Positions 35,261 through 46,091 of a DNA stretch of 64,000 nucleotides are shown here, piece by piece (the first letter of the stretch is position 1; every line of letters begins with the position of its first letter). This DNA is from Prostheceraeus crozeri. Taxonomy: Eukaryota; Platyhelminthes; Polycladida; Euryleptidae. The notes below the pieces were generated by a model. The model made no database searches and was not told where the DNA came from. It saw only the letters and a program-made list of their open reading frames with translations. The position numbers and the translations under genes are program-made. The stretch covers positions 496,001-560,000 of the forward strand of contig CAJQUW010014359.1 of NCBI GenBank assembly GCA_907163375.1, written 5' to 3'.

Positions 35261-35451
35261 TTTACACAAACTTCGCCTCATACATCAAGACTGAACAATG
35301 GGAGCTCTCTCATCTCCCGTAAGCCACGCTAAGCGCTCTGTATTCACTCTTCACCGCCCCCCATATGATGGCTACAAGTCATTGTTAGTCGTTTATTCAT
35401 CTATGCAGCAAGGCGTTAAGGAAAATGTGAGTCGTTTGTTGGTCGCGTGCC
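35261..35451. other. Naiad 3' UTR and junction with the left arm
   Basis: Between the inner edge of the left arm and the stop of the minus-strand retroelement. It probably holds the 3' UTR of the Naiad element and a few bases of MULE interior; the exact junction is not evident. Confidence 0.4.
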
Positions 35452-36375
35452 TCATTGAAATTCACAGAGTGAAGTGAATTGTCGAGCCGAGAAAAGACCA
35501 TATTTGTGAAGCGATTCATTATGCCTTGTGAGAGCCTTTTCTGTGTAACTCATCAAGTCATGCTGAGAATAACCTCTAGATTTAATGATATTTAGTGTCT
35601 TGCTAGTTTTGTGTACAGCGTCTTGTAACTTCGAGCATATTCTACAATATCTGACTACCTGCGACGCGAAAACATGAAGGGCCATCTGTGATGGGATCAT
35701 GCTCTCCGGAAAAGTCAGTTGCACCACAGAGAAAGAGAAGTCATCTACCTTGTGATATACTGAAGTTCTCAAGCTGTTCTGTGAGATTTGTATTTTCACA
35801 TCAAGGTAAACTACCTCTTTGTTGCTATCACCATTTCTCTGCGCCAACAAATCAGGGGGATAAATTCTTTGAAGCAAAGAATCAAAGTGTTTATAATTGA
35901 CAACACATATATCGTCTATGTATCTTGATGTAGGTGATAACAAGCGTGCTAAATGATATTTCTTAGTTTTTATCAAATTTAGCATAAAAACATATTCGCA
36001 GTGTAAGAGGAATAGGTCAGCTAGGAGTGGACTAGAATTTCCTCCCATTGGAATGCCTTTAATCTGCCTGAAAACTAAATTACCGAATGTGACGTAGGTC
36101 TGTGATAATAGGAAATGTATGGCTTCTTTTAACTTCTGTTTATCAAAACAGTGATAACCATTATATTTTTTCATTGAGCAAAAGGACTTATCATATCCAA
36201 TGCAAATGAATTTTCTATTTGAGGAATTAAACACCAAATCCATAATAGCGAATATGTGATCTTCAATCAATTTTTTATCAAGATTCGTATCTAGGGTTGA
36301 AAAATCGAAAACTTGCAATGAATTCACTTGTGTCGAATTTAATCTGTGTAGAAATTCTTGTGTGGACTTTATACT
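35452..36375 (-). pseudogene. Naiad RT, catalytic half
   Basis: An open frame on the minus strand that starts just after an in-frame stop at 36376-36378 and runs to the natural C-terminus. It holds the RT palm: FDFSTLDTN (first catalytic Asp motif), the GIPMGGNSSPLLADLFL block, SRYIDDICVVN with the catalytic Asp pair, the VVYLDVKIQIS strand and the conserved end (QMALHVFASQVVRYCRICSK, LHKYGLF). Everything needed for the palm is visible. The preceding stop separates it from the fingers half. Confidence 0.75.
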
Positions 36376-37215
36376 TCAGAAGCAATCGAAACCGCTGTTT
36401 CTCTTAATTGCCATACAATATCTCTGAAAATTGTCACGCAAAATACTTAAGGCTGAATTTACTTTGATGGAAAGCTTTTTCGATGTGCATTGTCGTGCTC
36501 CTGCTATGAATCTAAATTTGCATGGAGTTTTGTGAAATTTTGGAATCCAATATAATTTCGGTAATTTTCTGTCTTTTTCACAGACAGCTAGTTTGAACTC
36601 GCTTTTCATAATTGTTGCATGTTGCTCAATTACATTCTGCGCTAAAATTTGCTCTGGACCATAGGTATCATTACCCGATATGTTCGACGTGGAAATATCA
36701 ATTCCCAACTCGGCTAAGAGAATTTGGAGATAAAACTTTTTGCAAATGAAGGCATAATTATTAGATGCTTTATCAACTGGCGTAATTATGACGTCATTCT
36801 GCAATTCTTTCAGATTTTTGCCCATTTTGACATTAATCTTGTGTCGATTACTGTGTGCGCGAAATCTATTCGAGGATTTCTTGGCAAGATATATTCGATC
36901 TTTAATCAGTGCCATGATTCTTGATTTCCGCGCTGAGAATAAAGTAGCCTCAAGCTTCTCTTTCTTACTTATTTTTGTAATATGCTCATCTAATGAATTA
37001 CTAATTTGAGTTGTTATGGCACTCCAACTAAGGCTTTTGGGGATTCTGTGTTTGGTACCAAAACTGAAGAGTTGACGTAAGTCTTCATCATCCACAATAT
37101 CCAGATCACCCGTTATTACGTGACCATAATGTGGGTAAACAAAGGATTGCCTCTTGCTACATGAGCATGGATTGTTCATGATGTGCATCACATCCTGAAA
37201 CATTAGGTTATTCAA
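36376..37215 (-). pseudogene. Naiad RT, N-terminal half
   Basis: The minus-strand frame begins in the Cys-rich block (NPCSCSKRQSFVYP) and the GHVITGDLDIVDDEDLRQLF segment shared by this RT family. A basic linker follows, then the IITPVDKASN and LPKLYWIPKFHKTPCKFRFI fingers motifs. It ends at a stop (36376) that interrupts RNSGFDCF; the same frame continues directly after it in the catalytic half. At its 5' end the frame is shifted relative to the upstream piece around 37208-37215. Confidence 0.75.
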
Positions 37216-38110
37216 AAAACGCCCATAATTGCAAAACTTTCAATGCAGTGGGTTTATCTAATTTATAGAATATTTTCGGTGGATAACGTTCTTGAATTGT
37301 GCTTGGAATTAGCTTGCACACACTGTGATCGCAGAATATAGACATGAGATTGAGTGAGTCTATTGTCTGAGATTCGAACGGGATGATTATGGTTGCTCGT
37401 TCTTTTACATTTTTGTTCTCCGAGTCTAGATTAAGTTTATTTTGAATGTATGCTGTTAGTACAAATGTCATGTTTGCCTCATCCCTTGTCTTGCCTAGAA
37501 TGGCTCTTAGCATAGTTTTAGGGAGAGATTTTAGATGATGATAAAACTTTGAAATCCTATGCGTCTCAAAAGAATCTTGCAATTCTTGATAGGTATTGTC
37601 AAGTTCCATAATACTTGAGCTTTTTCTACCCGATTTTCTTATTCCATGACTCCTTTTTCGTCTGCTAATCGGATAACTAAAAAATTGATCATTGGATATG
37701 GACTGCTGAGATACACATCTACCTCCCAAAACTCTATCATTCAAACCCAAGGGGTATAAGGTATTGAGCATCTTGATATGCATGTCTTCCTTGCGGTTGA
37801 GCTCTCTGGTTATCTCTTCCGGTGATATGTATATATTGTCATCAACATGATCAATAATTTACAATTCAACATCAGTCCAAGAATGATGATCTTGCTTAAA
37901 GTGATTGCTAAGATATGTGTTTAAGTGACCTTTTAATACTGAATGACGATGACCATTTAATCTACAATGTAGCGGTTGCTTTGTCTGTCCTACATATTGC
38001 ATTCCACATCTGCTACATGATATAGGATAAATAACATTTCTACTTTTACAAGTAAAAACACCTGGCTGATCAAAGATAAACCGGTTGTCTGTACTGAAAC
38101 TTTCGTAGCA
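37208..38110 (-). pseudogene. Naiad N-terminal GIY-YIG and linker
   Basis: From about 38110 the minus strand reads RFIFDQPGVFTCKSRNVIYP, then CSRCGMQYVGQTKQPLHCRL (GIY-YIG core with a C-x-x-C inside), then YLSNHFKQDHHSWTDVEL and a stop. A linker follows: NRKEDMHIKMLNTLYPLGLN, a basic stretch RRKRSHGIRKSGRKSS and a 130-residue region ending in FYKLDKPTALKVLQLWAFF. The MLNTLYPLGLN block is the usual C-terminal end of a GIY-YIG nuclease in these elements. The uninterrupted part is 37783-37208. Confidence 0.7.
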
Positions 38111-38146
38111 ATTTTTTTAACATATTTCAATATTTTCAACTTCGAC

Positions 38147-38356
38147 ATGACGAGCACGACACAGTCCGCGCGACCATCTCTTTTACATGAAGAATACAGG
38201 TTCAGAGTCGGTAATACGTCGAAGGATGGAGTTACCCGCTGGAGATGCTGTACGAAGACTTGCGCAGCTAAGGTCTTCACTGTAAGTGGTGACGTAGTCA
38301 ACTGTATCGGCAATCATTGTCATGATCCAAGTAATAGTTATTGCACAGTACGCTAA
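38147..38356 (+). pseudogene. FLYWCH zinc-finger domain of the MULE transposase (truncated)
   Basis: A 69-residue frame with the FLYWCH pattern: RPSLLHEEYRFRVGNTSKDG, then TRWRCCTKTCAAKVFTVSGD and NCIGNHCHDP. The zinc ligands (Cys in WRC, Cys in KTC, the H-x-H) and the aromatic Tyr/Phe/Trp positions are in place. FLYWCH domains occur at the N-terminus of many animal MULE transposases, which suits its place in the 13-kb element and the matching transposase half at 44974-45635. The frame stops inside the palindrome at 38335-38399, and the segment that should link it to the DDE domain is not seen, so the transposase is broken. Confidence 0.7.
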
Positions 38357-38399
38357 GTCGAGCGCGAAGCGCGAGACTTTGCGTACTGTGCAATAACTA
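38335..38399. repeat. 65-nt near-perfect palindrome
   Basis: 19 perfectly paired bases (TAGTTATTGCACAGTACGC with its complement) enclose AAGTC/GACTT and an inner GCGC-GAA-GCGC hairpin, separated by a T/T mismatch and a 2x2 internal loop. It overlaps the end of the FLYWCH frame and supplies its stop. Confidence 0.85.
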
Positions 38400-39047
38400 A
38401 CTTATTCCACGAGAACGCAATTGTAGAGGCGCACGCATCTTCATACTTTCATACATACTACATTGTTAAAGTTGGGGAAATACTAACGGCGAAAGTGTCT
38501 CTTCATCAATAGTCTCTCCTCACTCAAACATTTTAAAATTGCGTAATGCGGTGCAAAGTGGAAAAGAGAAAACTCTCTGTTAGGGCATCCCTGATATGGT
38601 CACAGACCGACGATAAAAGAGCAACAGAACCACAGAAAATCAATAATTGCGTAATGTCTTATGAATCGAGCTGGAAAATGATGCTTTTAAGACACGTGTT
38701 GTCTTCCACGCGTTATCTCCCTTCACCCTCGTCTAATTATGTCCAAAAATTTGTATCAATTGAAAGGCTTTTTTCAAATATAAGTTGTATCAATTAAATA
38801 AATCGCTTCTATTCATTTGGAATGGAAAATAACTTGAAAAACTTGATGTTGGACTTCCTTTAAATTGATAGTTGCACCGATCTACTCCAACAACCAACTA
38901 GCATAACATTGGACTATTCAAATGATACAATGATTCGAACATTCATTTCTGTTTCTACTTCAGCGAACGGCGAACATAAAATCCTTAGGCTATTCAAATA
39001 CTGCATTGATTCGAATGGCATACATTGATTTCTTTTGCTTTTTTATG
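38400..39047. other. MULE interior, no gene seen
   Basis: Between the palindrome and the hAT duplication. The longest plus-strand frame (38546-38797) has no recognisable domain. The missing DDE region of the MULE could be worn beyond recognition here. Confidence 0.4.
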
Positions 39048-39055
39048 GCTTGATT
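39048..39055. repeat. hAT target-site duplication, left copy
   Basis: GCTTGATT directly before the CAGGGATGG terminus; the identical partner is at 40676-40683. Confidence 0.9.
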
Positions 39056-40675
39056 CAGGGATGGAACCGTTACCAGTCGACCGGCGCCGGTCGCCGGTCG
39101 GGTCGGGTCACCGGTCGGGTACCGGTCAAACTTTCTGACCGGCCGGTCATGTGACCGGTCAGGCAACCGGCCGGTCACTGACTGTCTCCTCTGATGAACT
39201 TACTTTAACTCTGAAGAGACCAAGTCCTACTCGTCCATGGCGGTCCTTCTACGATGTGTATCATTCTTTTAGTGTGTCATATGAAGATCTTCGACGTATT
39301 CTTCATACACGAGACATGAAATACCGTTTGTTACCCGTTTCTCTCCGGAACTTCTAAAAGAATTGGTTGACTTTTTTCGACATTTCAATTCTATATTTGA
39401 TTATTTAGAAATGTCTGACAAACCATCGATTCAAAATGTCATACCAAGTTATTATTTGATGAAAGAATTCGGAGCCGCTACTCTCAATGTACATGAGTCA
39501 CGTGGCGTGATATTACTAAAGGAATACTTTCTGAGCGGATTGGATGAAAAGTATTGGTCGTCTACGACTGAACTACATAAAGTTGCAACTGTCATGGATC
39601 CAACTTTTCGACAACTATCTTTTATTGAAGATCGCCAATTTCGTAATCAGTTTATAGAGAATGTCAAAATTCATATCACATCGACGTTGTCTTCATATAT
39701 TAAAATCAAGCCTACAGCAAGTGAATCTACGGTATCTACCGAAGTACCACCAAAAATTACCAAAATTGATCCGTTTTCGAATTTCCGATCTTCGTGTTCA
39801 GCTGCTCCTGTTTCTTTGCATTCTTCAAACAAACTCGAATTGTTGCAAGAATTTGAAAACTACATGAACGAAAATTTTCATGGAATATATTCAACCAATC
39901 CATTAGATTTTTGGAAAAAGAAACAATCGACCTACCCTCTGTTGAGTGAAATATCCCGGAAGATATTTGTAATTCAGGCATCGTCAGGAGAGAGTGAAAG
40001 ACACTTTAGCATTGGAGGTTCTGTATTGACCGCGAGTCGCAATAGACTTGACCCATCCACTGTCGACAGTCTTGTTGTATTAAAAGAAAGAGACATAAAT
40101 GGATTGTGGCAGCTAGGATAAGTTTTTCATGTTAATCATATTTGTTTTAAACGATTTGAGAAATTTTCAGTTTTCATTCCATGATTCCGTAAAACGTTTC
40201 AAAATGAGATAGTAAGTAAAATTTTATTTAAATATTAAATATACTTAGTAATAATAAAGACTCGTATAATGTACATGTAGTCATATATCATTTCCTACAC
40301 GTCGTACATATGCCTCCTTGTAGTCAAAATTAGTTATGCTTATACTTATCTTAAATTCATGATTGTTCTGAAGGCTATATGTAATTTTACTGCTATATTT
40401 CTTCTTGATTTGCTAATTAGACCTACTAATCTAGTAGATAAATTGGTACAGTCGAAGACAATAAATTAATTTGCTAATTACCTATCTAGCTAGTACACAT
40501 AGGCTACTCAGATATATAAGTATCGTCATTCTTTGGGTACTATATAGGCCTACATGTAGTTTGGCATAACCGCATTTTGTATAATCAACCGGTCGACCGG
40601 CCGGTCGGGTACCGTCGAAATTTTCGACCGGCCGGTCGGGTCGGGTCGGGAAAATCACGACCGGTTCCATCCCTG
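39056..40675 (+). mobile_element. hAT transposon, internally deleted, with CCGGTC subterminal arrays
   Basis: The termini CAGGGATGGAACCG and CGGTTCCATCCCTG are perfect inverted repeats, flanked by the 8-bp duplication GCTTGATT, diagnostic for hAT. Just inside each end, words such as GACCGGCCGGTC, CGGGTCGGGT and ACCGGTC are repeated (39070-39180 and 40590-40665), making each end strongly self-complementary. At 1620 bp with only the C-terminal part of the transposase, it is an internally deleted copy. It sits inside the MULE block and therefore inserted later. Confidence 0.93.
39151..40121 (+). pseudogene. hAT transposase C-terminal part
   Basis: A long open stretch runs in one frame up to the stop at 40119-40121. 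It includes SPELLKELVDFFRHFNSIFD, HKVATVMDPTFR, and ends with the hAT dimerisation domain: YPLLSEISRKIFVIQASSGE, SERHFSIGGSVLTASRNRLD and STVDSLVVLKER. The A-S-S-x-x-S/E-R-x-F-S block is diagnostic of this domain. Upstream (39151-39357) a shifted frame gives WRSFYDVYHSFSVSYEDLRR, which may be older transposase sequence. The BED zinc finger and the first two catalytic acids are missing, so it is not autonomous. Confidence 0.85.
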
Positions 40676-40683
40676 GCTTGATT
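40676..40683. repeat. hAT target-site duplication, right copy
   Basis: GCTTGATT directly after the CCATCCCTG terminus; identical to 39048-39055. Confidence 0.9.
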
Positions 40684-41144
40684 GGCACTGTGTTTATTCA
40701 GTTATATTTCATAAATATATTTGGGTCACACGGCAGTCGTTTGAGACACTTATTGGAGTGTTAATTTCAACATCCTTATAAAACCAACCAGATCACTTGA
40801 TTATTTATTAGCAGTGGCCACTTAATTATTGCCACTTACTTGAAGCCCGCATTTATTGACTAACGCGAGTATTCTCCGTAACTTGTTCAGTGTCTTGACA
40901 GGAAGAATTTCATTGAGAAAACACAGATAACGTCCCTCTTTGTAGAAATTGCGTAATGAAACTTCTGAGACGGCCAACCTGTTTGATTGTAGACGAGGAA
41001 ATTATTAGGTAAGAGAAACCTGGGCTCTGGTCAATTGCAGACATTATGGAGTCTGAAATGTAACATTTCCCAACGTGAAAAGGGAAATCTGGATTTTCAT
41101 ACTATTCATACAACTTGTCATCCAACGCTATAAAGAGATGATCA
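40684..41144. other. MULE interior, no gene seen
   Basis: MULE-derived sequence between the hAT and P insertions. No recognisable coding remains. Confidence 0.4.
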
Positions 41145-41152
41145 ATTTACAT
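41145..41152. repeat. P-element target-site duplication, left copy
   Basis: ATTTACAT directly before the CAGAGAGCG terminus; identical to 44719-44726. Confidence 0.9.
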
Positions 41153-44100
41153 CAGAGAGCGTAAATAACGAGAGGCGACACTCAGATAATTCCGCACCGC
41201 AGGCGGGCTCCTTCACTGACTACTGTTTGTTTACACTTCCTACCTCGATTTGTCAGCGACCAGAGATAATACGTGTATCTGGTCAGCGACCAACTTTGCA
41301 ACACATGTTGGAATGTTAGCTAATCAATCAAATGAGAGTTGAGAACATATGGTTGAGAATAACTTTGCCTACGTTATTCGCCCATCTCATTCACAGGTTA
41401 CACTTTCTTCCTCAATTCGTTAGCGACTTAATATTAACATCACATGTTGGTATGTTAATAATATAAATGAGAACTATGAATCACTTTCTACACGTTATTC
41501 GTCATGCCTGGTCATGGAATACTGTGTCAGGCTTTTGGCTGCAATAATAGACGTATTTCTGAGACTACATCAGAGGGTCATCGCATCAGGTTTCATTTAT
41601 TCCCAAAAAACAATGAACTATGCAAAAAGTGGGTGATAAAATTGAGGAACTCTTCATTAGATTCGTTGCCTTTAAAGGAACTATTAAAACCTCACCGCCG
41701 AGTTCTTCTCATTTTGAGGATTCCCAGTACATGTGCCCTAAGGATCGTCATACCTCCTCAAGAGTGCTACCAACTGCTGTTCCCACGATCGTCAACGCTC
41801 CTCATCCACCAACGAAACCCACTCCTCGATCGCGTCCTGACATTGACAGCGGTCCTCCGAAAACTCCACGTGTAACTACAGATCCTCCATCTATTTCTAG
41901 TGCTCCTACATGCACTGTATCTAGCCCTCGTCACGTCCGAAAATTTCGAAATCTTCAAAGTGCGTTGTCAAAGTCCAGAAGAACAGTAAAGAGACTAAGA
42001 TTTGTGAGATCGATCCGTCAAGCAGGAACCTCTAACTTCGACGTTGCAAAACTGCCAGAAAAAGTTCGATGTTTTTTCGCGGCACAACTGAAAGCGGTGG
42101 AAGTAAATCGAAGTGGAATGCGTTGGAGTCCGCAAATCATCGAGATAGCACTGGGAATAAAGTTCCGGTCTACAGCGGCCTACAAATTCCTACTAAGTCA
42201 AAGTTTCGCTTTACCCAGTGTGCGAACTCTGCAGCGATCGATAGAAGACGTCTGTGTGTATTCTGGACCCTGCCTTACACTAATGGATCTAATGGCTAAG
42301 AAGTTGAATGCAATGAAACCAGACGATCGCATGGCTACTCTATCATTAGATGCGATGAAAATTTCACCGGTCATGCGGTACGATGAAAGTTAAGATTTCA
42401 TCAAAGGCTATGAAGAGGCTGGGTCTTTCGGTCGTTCTCCAACAGTTGCTGATGAAGGGATAGCCGTAATGGTGAGAGGAGTTCGATCACACTGGAAGCA
42501 ATTAATCGGATATTATTTGATACGCCACTCAGTGAAACAGGAACGTTTTCTTCAAATAATTTTTGACTGTCTTCGCAAGTGTTGTGAAGTTGGTCTGAAA
42601 ATCATTTGCATCGTTTGCGATCAAGAAACTACACAATTTGTAAGTATACGTAATCAAGGAGTGATACCACATTATCCCTACCTAATAAATCCTGTGATGG
42701 AGAACCTGTCTACGTTGTGATCGACGTACCTCATTGTTTGAAGAACACTCGCAATGTATTATTTCGGCACTACACAATCCTCTATGAGAATAGAATGGTG
42801 GAGTGGGGTCATGTCTTGAAACTACATGACCTTGAGAGATCTAGTGACGCCAAAGCCCAACTACGTCTTGCTCCCAGACTGAAATCTGTCCACGTCAATT
42901 TACCTATGGGTAAAAATATGCGTGTTGACATCGCAGCTGAGACTTTGAGTCGAACGACGGGGAAGGCAATCAGAACTTACGTACATTTTGAAAGGATGTC
43001 ATCAGCAGCGCTTCATACGCCGAGTTCTGCGAGAAGATAAATGAACGGTTTGACATCTTGAACTCTTCAGCGTTTGAAAGAGGATCAAGGTCACCTATCA
43101 CCAAGACTGATTGGCCCTCGAAGAAGCGGTTTCTGGAAGAAGCTATGAAGTGGATATCAAGCTGGAATTTATCGAGAAAGGGCATCGTCAAAACTTCAAT
43201 GCCATTTGTTACTACATGGCTGATCTCAATATCGAGCCTAATTCGCATTGTGGACCATCTTTTTCTTACCACGGAAATGCAGTATGTGGGAACTCGAAGA
43301 TACACTCAAGATCATGTCGAGAACCTCTTTGCTGTCATTCGCAGTCATAATGGCCCAGATGAGACTCCAGAGAGCACTCAATTCGTGTCTGCTGTGAAAG
43401 CGTGTGCGATTTCTCAGCTCCTGAGGCCGTTAAGTTCGAACTCTAATTGTAGTGAGGACGACGACACTCTTCTCCTGGATCTGGCAACTCAGAGGCAATC
43501 GCTACTACATGCCAAGACGCCAGATCGGAATCAGCTTCCGAATAAGCCTCCTGAAAACTACGCCATCAAGGAAGATACAATCGACGCCGTGATCAACTCC
43601 GTACTTCAGGACACAACCACGACTTTGGATACCATTCAGACGGAAGTTTTATACTACATCGGTGGATATTTACTTCATAAAGTTGATTTGTGTCGGACTT
43701 GTAAAGATGTACTAACTGATACAAGTAACTGTGAATCCGTATATGTGAAGCACAAACAGTACAAGAACGCAAACCGAGGACTTCCATGTCCTAGCGAAAG
43801 CTTCATATGTATATTGAAAGAATGGGAAATTGTTTTTCGTAATAATGTACCGAATGTTTGTCTAGGACTAAATGTGATGAAAAATTTGAAGTTGAAGATT
43901 GCCGATAAGATCAATGGTTTGCTTCCAGAAGATCATAAACATCATGATGCATTCCATAAAGTTTCAACTGTTTTTTTAGGTCTCAGATTGCATCATCATT
44001 GTAAATTAACAAATGAGAAAAACAGATCTGTTCAGGAGATGCTGAGGAAGAAGAGAAAATTGAAAAAAATCATGTCAGGATAACTATGATATTGTTTTTT

Positions 44101-44718
44101 ATCTCAAATAAAGAGGGTAATTTTTTGGGCCATTAGAAAATTCAAATCTAATTTCACATATTCATGTCTTGTTTTTAGGTGTTTTGAAATATTATGATGA
44201 ACGACAGTAGTGGATTCATTTATTGATGCAGTATACATATTTTAACGCACAATATTCAACAAATAATTTCTAATTGATGCATTATCTTGTTACATATCAT
44301 TCACATCATGTAATATTCCATGACTTGATCAGTTAAGCAATGGATGAGATCAATTTTTGAAATCATCAACTGTATTTCATCGAACTGATAATGTAGTGTT
44401 GCTTCTAAAACAAAAGTTTACATTTCATTTAAAAAGCTATATTAACTAACTTGATATGCTTATCGAAGAACTTCAATGAAAAGTAGACTTGATTATGATG
44501 CAGCCACTATGACTTCCGTGAGTCTGTGAAAATTGGCCTCCCGCTGATAGATCGCAGGATCATCGCACCTGTTTCAGAGTAACAGAAGATTTTAAGAATT
44601 CGGTCAGCTTTCTGATGTCAGGTGTAATCATTAGGGAAGAACAGGAGACCAGCGCATGTTGCCCGTTTTTAACATGCGCTGAATGGGAAGTGTCGCCTCT
44701 CGTAATTAACGCTCTCTG
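41153..44718 (+). mobile_element. P-superfamily transposon, full-length but inactivated
   Basis: Terminal inverted repeats of about 30 bp (CAGAGAGCGTAAATAACGAG at the left, CAGAGAGCGTTAATTACGAG as the complement of the right end, both followed by AGGCGACACT) and the 8-bp duplication ATTTACAT define a 3566-bp element. It encodes a THAP-domain transposase across nearly its whole length on the plus strand. Eight-base duplications and THAP-type transposases are characters of P elements (relatives of human THAP9). It lies within the MULE block. Confidence 0.93.
41504..44083 (+). pseudogene. P-element transposase with THAP domain (3 frameshifts, 1 stop)
   Basis: The ATG at 41504 opens a THAP zinc finger: MPGHGILCQAFGCNNRRISE, HRIRFHLFPK and LCKKWVIKLR show the C2CH pattern and AVPTF-like FHLFP core. 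The frame shifts near 41690; HFEDSQYM is the end of the THAP domain in the next frame. A basic coiled region (ALSKSRRTVKRLRFVRSIRQ) and SVRTLQRSIEDV follow. The catalytic region shows ATLSLDAMKI (first acid), LKIICIVCDQ, VYVVIDVPHCLKNTRN and YTQDHVENLFAVIRSHNG. An in-frame stop sits at 42391-42393, with further shifts near 42690 and near 43020-43058. The C-terminal part from 43058 is intact to the stop at 44083 and includes YYIGGYLLHKVDLCRTCKDV. The product would be about 850 residues, typical of the family. Confidence 0.88.
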
Positions 44719-44726
44719 ATTTACAT
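44719..44726. repeat. P-element target-site duplication, right copy
   Basis: ATTTACAT directly after the CGCTCTCTG terminus. Confidence 0.9.
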
Positions 44727-44973
44727 CGATGAAAGGATAACTAACCGAGATTTTAGTTGTCGCACGGTGTGGTCACTTATTCCCTTCTCGTGGAATAACT
44801 CGAAATATAGGAGCTGTCCAACTTCGACAAGCATGTAAGAGAAAGGCAGCTGAAGATTTGACTTCAAAGCCGAGCAAGATCATCAAGACGGAACATTGTA
44901 ACGACACGTCTTTGCAATGTGTAATGGCTGAAGACTATGGCAGAATACGGCAGGCAATTTACAGGGAACGAAG

Positions 44974-45635
44974 TTGGAGGAGTATTGCCAGCAGCACGGG
45001 AAGGATTTTGAACCAAAGAGAATCGTGATGGATTTCGAGAAGTCCGCATTGAACAGCAGCAACGAGGTTTGGCTGCAGATTCCATCTCAGCCAGGCATGG
45101 AACAGGAAAATTCAGCAACGGTCTCCAGTCGGACTACCATGACCGAAATTCCGAGAATTCGAAGTGGCTAAACCTCTTCTACGGACTACCATTCCTTCAA
45201 CCTGATGAGGTCGCCGATTGCTTCACGGACGTTCTGTTTGCCACGATCCCCGACGACCAAAGATGCGAAGACTTTGCGGATCACGTTCTTCTGAACTACA
45301 TAGAACAGAGCAGCCAATACCCACCCTCATTGTGGGCGTCAAACGACCCGCACCTTCGCAGAACGAATAATGGCTGCGAGTCATTCAACAGCCATTTTAA
45401 TGAGGAATTCTATTCATCCCATCCTAACATTTTGATCGTCGTCGACGTCTTGCTGAAGTACCAAGCAGCTTCATCCGCAAAGATGAACAGTGCCATGACT
45501 GGCAAACAGGCACCAAGGCAGAAACAGGCGCAAGTGAAGCAGGACCGTGTTAGAGACATTCTTGAGAGAAGAAACACGGGTGATATTGAACTATGTGACA
45601 TGTTGAAATTACTTGGGCATATTAACAGGATTTGA
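44974..45635 (+). pseudogene. MULE transposase, C-terminal half
   Basis: The first frame (44974-45110) reads LEEYCQQHGKDFEPKRIVMD-FEKSAL, the MULE 'F.P..I..DFE.A....' motif with a catalytic Asp. The second frame, entered by one frameshift around 45060-45110, reads SDYHDRNSENSKWLNLFYGL, PFLQPDEVADCFTDVLF, YPPSLWA, then RRTNNGCESFNSHFNEEFYS (the third acid lies in the NNxxES block) and SHPNILIVVDVLLKYQ. This is the standard order for FLYWCH-type Mutator transposases. The segment carrying the first Asp and the CxxH motif is absent or destroyed. The FLYWCH domain at 38147 is the likely N-terminus of the same ancestral gene, now separated by 6.6 kb of insertions. Confidence 0.82.
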
Positions 45636-46091
45636 AAGAAAATCATGTAAGTTGGATTTTTTGTTTTTATTTCATGGTATGTAATGCTACTAGGTTAATT
45701 GTACTGTACATACGTACACTTGCAAACTTCATTCAACTTTTTATGACGACAATGGGACTGAGTCTGTTCATGTATATTATTTATAAAGATTTTATAAGCA
45801 ATGTTTAGAAGAAATAAACAAAAGAGTGCTAGTCCTTAGCCTATACATGATGGAGGGAATATAGGAATTTGCATCTATCACAAGATATCGTTTGGATGAT
45901 ATCAAATTACGATCAGATAACAACATGGAAAGCAATTATTCAATTAGTAATAGTGGCGCAAATGATGTGTCATTTGGCGCAAATGAAAAACTCCCATTTC
46001 CTTAATTAATTAACTGAAGTTGTCTATAACTCAATTCTACTTGACGATTGTTATTGACCCTTGAAAGTATTCTGCTATTTTATGGCGTTAT
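45636..46091. other. MULE interior 3' of transposase
   Basis: Probable 3' UTR of the transposase (AATAAA-like words at about 45815) and linker to the right arm. Contains two copies of TGGCGCAAATGA (45953 and 45975 region), a word that also occurs, inverted, at 33728-33765 outside the element. Confidence 0.45.

Larger units (their letters stand above)
35452..38150 (-). mobile_element. Naiad-type Penelope-like retroelement (GIY-YIG before RT)
   Basis: Read on the minus strand, the order is unusual: a GIY-YIG nuclease comes first (about 38090-37790: VIYPISCSRCGMQYVGQTKQ, then LHCRLNGHRHSVLKG) and the reverse transcriptase follows. This N-terminal placement is the hallmark of the Chlamys/Naiad group of Penelope-like elements, whereas classical Penelope has the nuclease at the C-terminus. 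The next parts are MLNTLYPLGLNDRVLGG, a Cys-rich CSCSKRQSFVYPHYGHVITG block, IITPVDKASNNYAFICKKFY, YWIPKFHKTPCKFRFIAG, FDFSTLDTN, IKGIPMGGNSSPLLADLFLL, and the catalytic SRYIDDICVVN. The 5' end is cut near 38150 next to the FLYWCH finger. Stops and frameshifts (below) make it inactive, but the protein is well preserved. Confidence 0.8.

Noticed and set aside
35045-35281. 78-codon frame with VFIDGMNLMTG
   Set aside because: It consists of the three repeated ACAGGATCTGTTTAC-type words translated; no independent sign of coding.
38147-38313. Naiad protein continuing upstream of 38150 on the minus strand
   Set aside because: The plus-strand FLYWCH reading has all zinc ligands in place, while the minus-strand reading has no family motif beyond about 38110.
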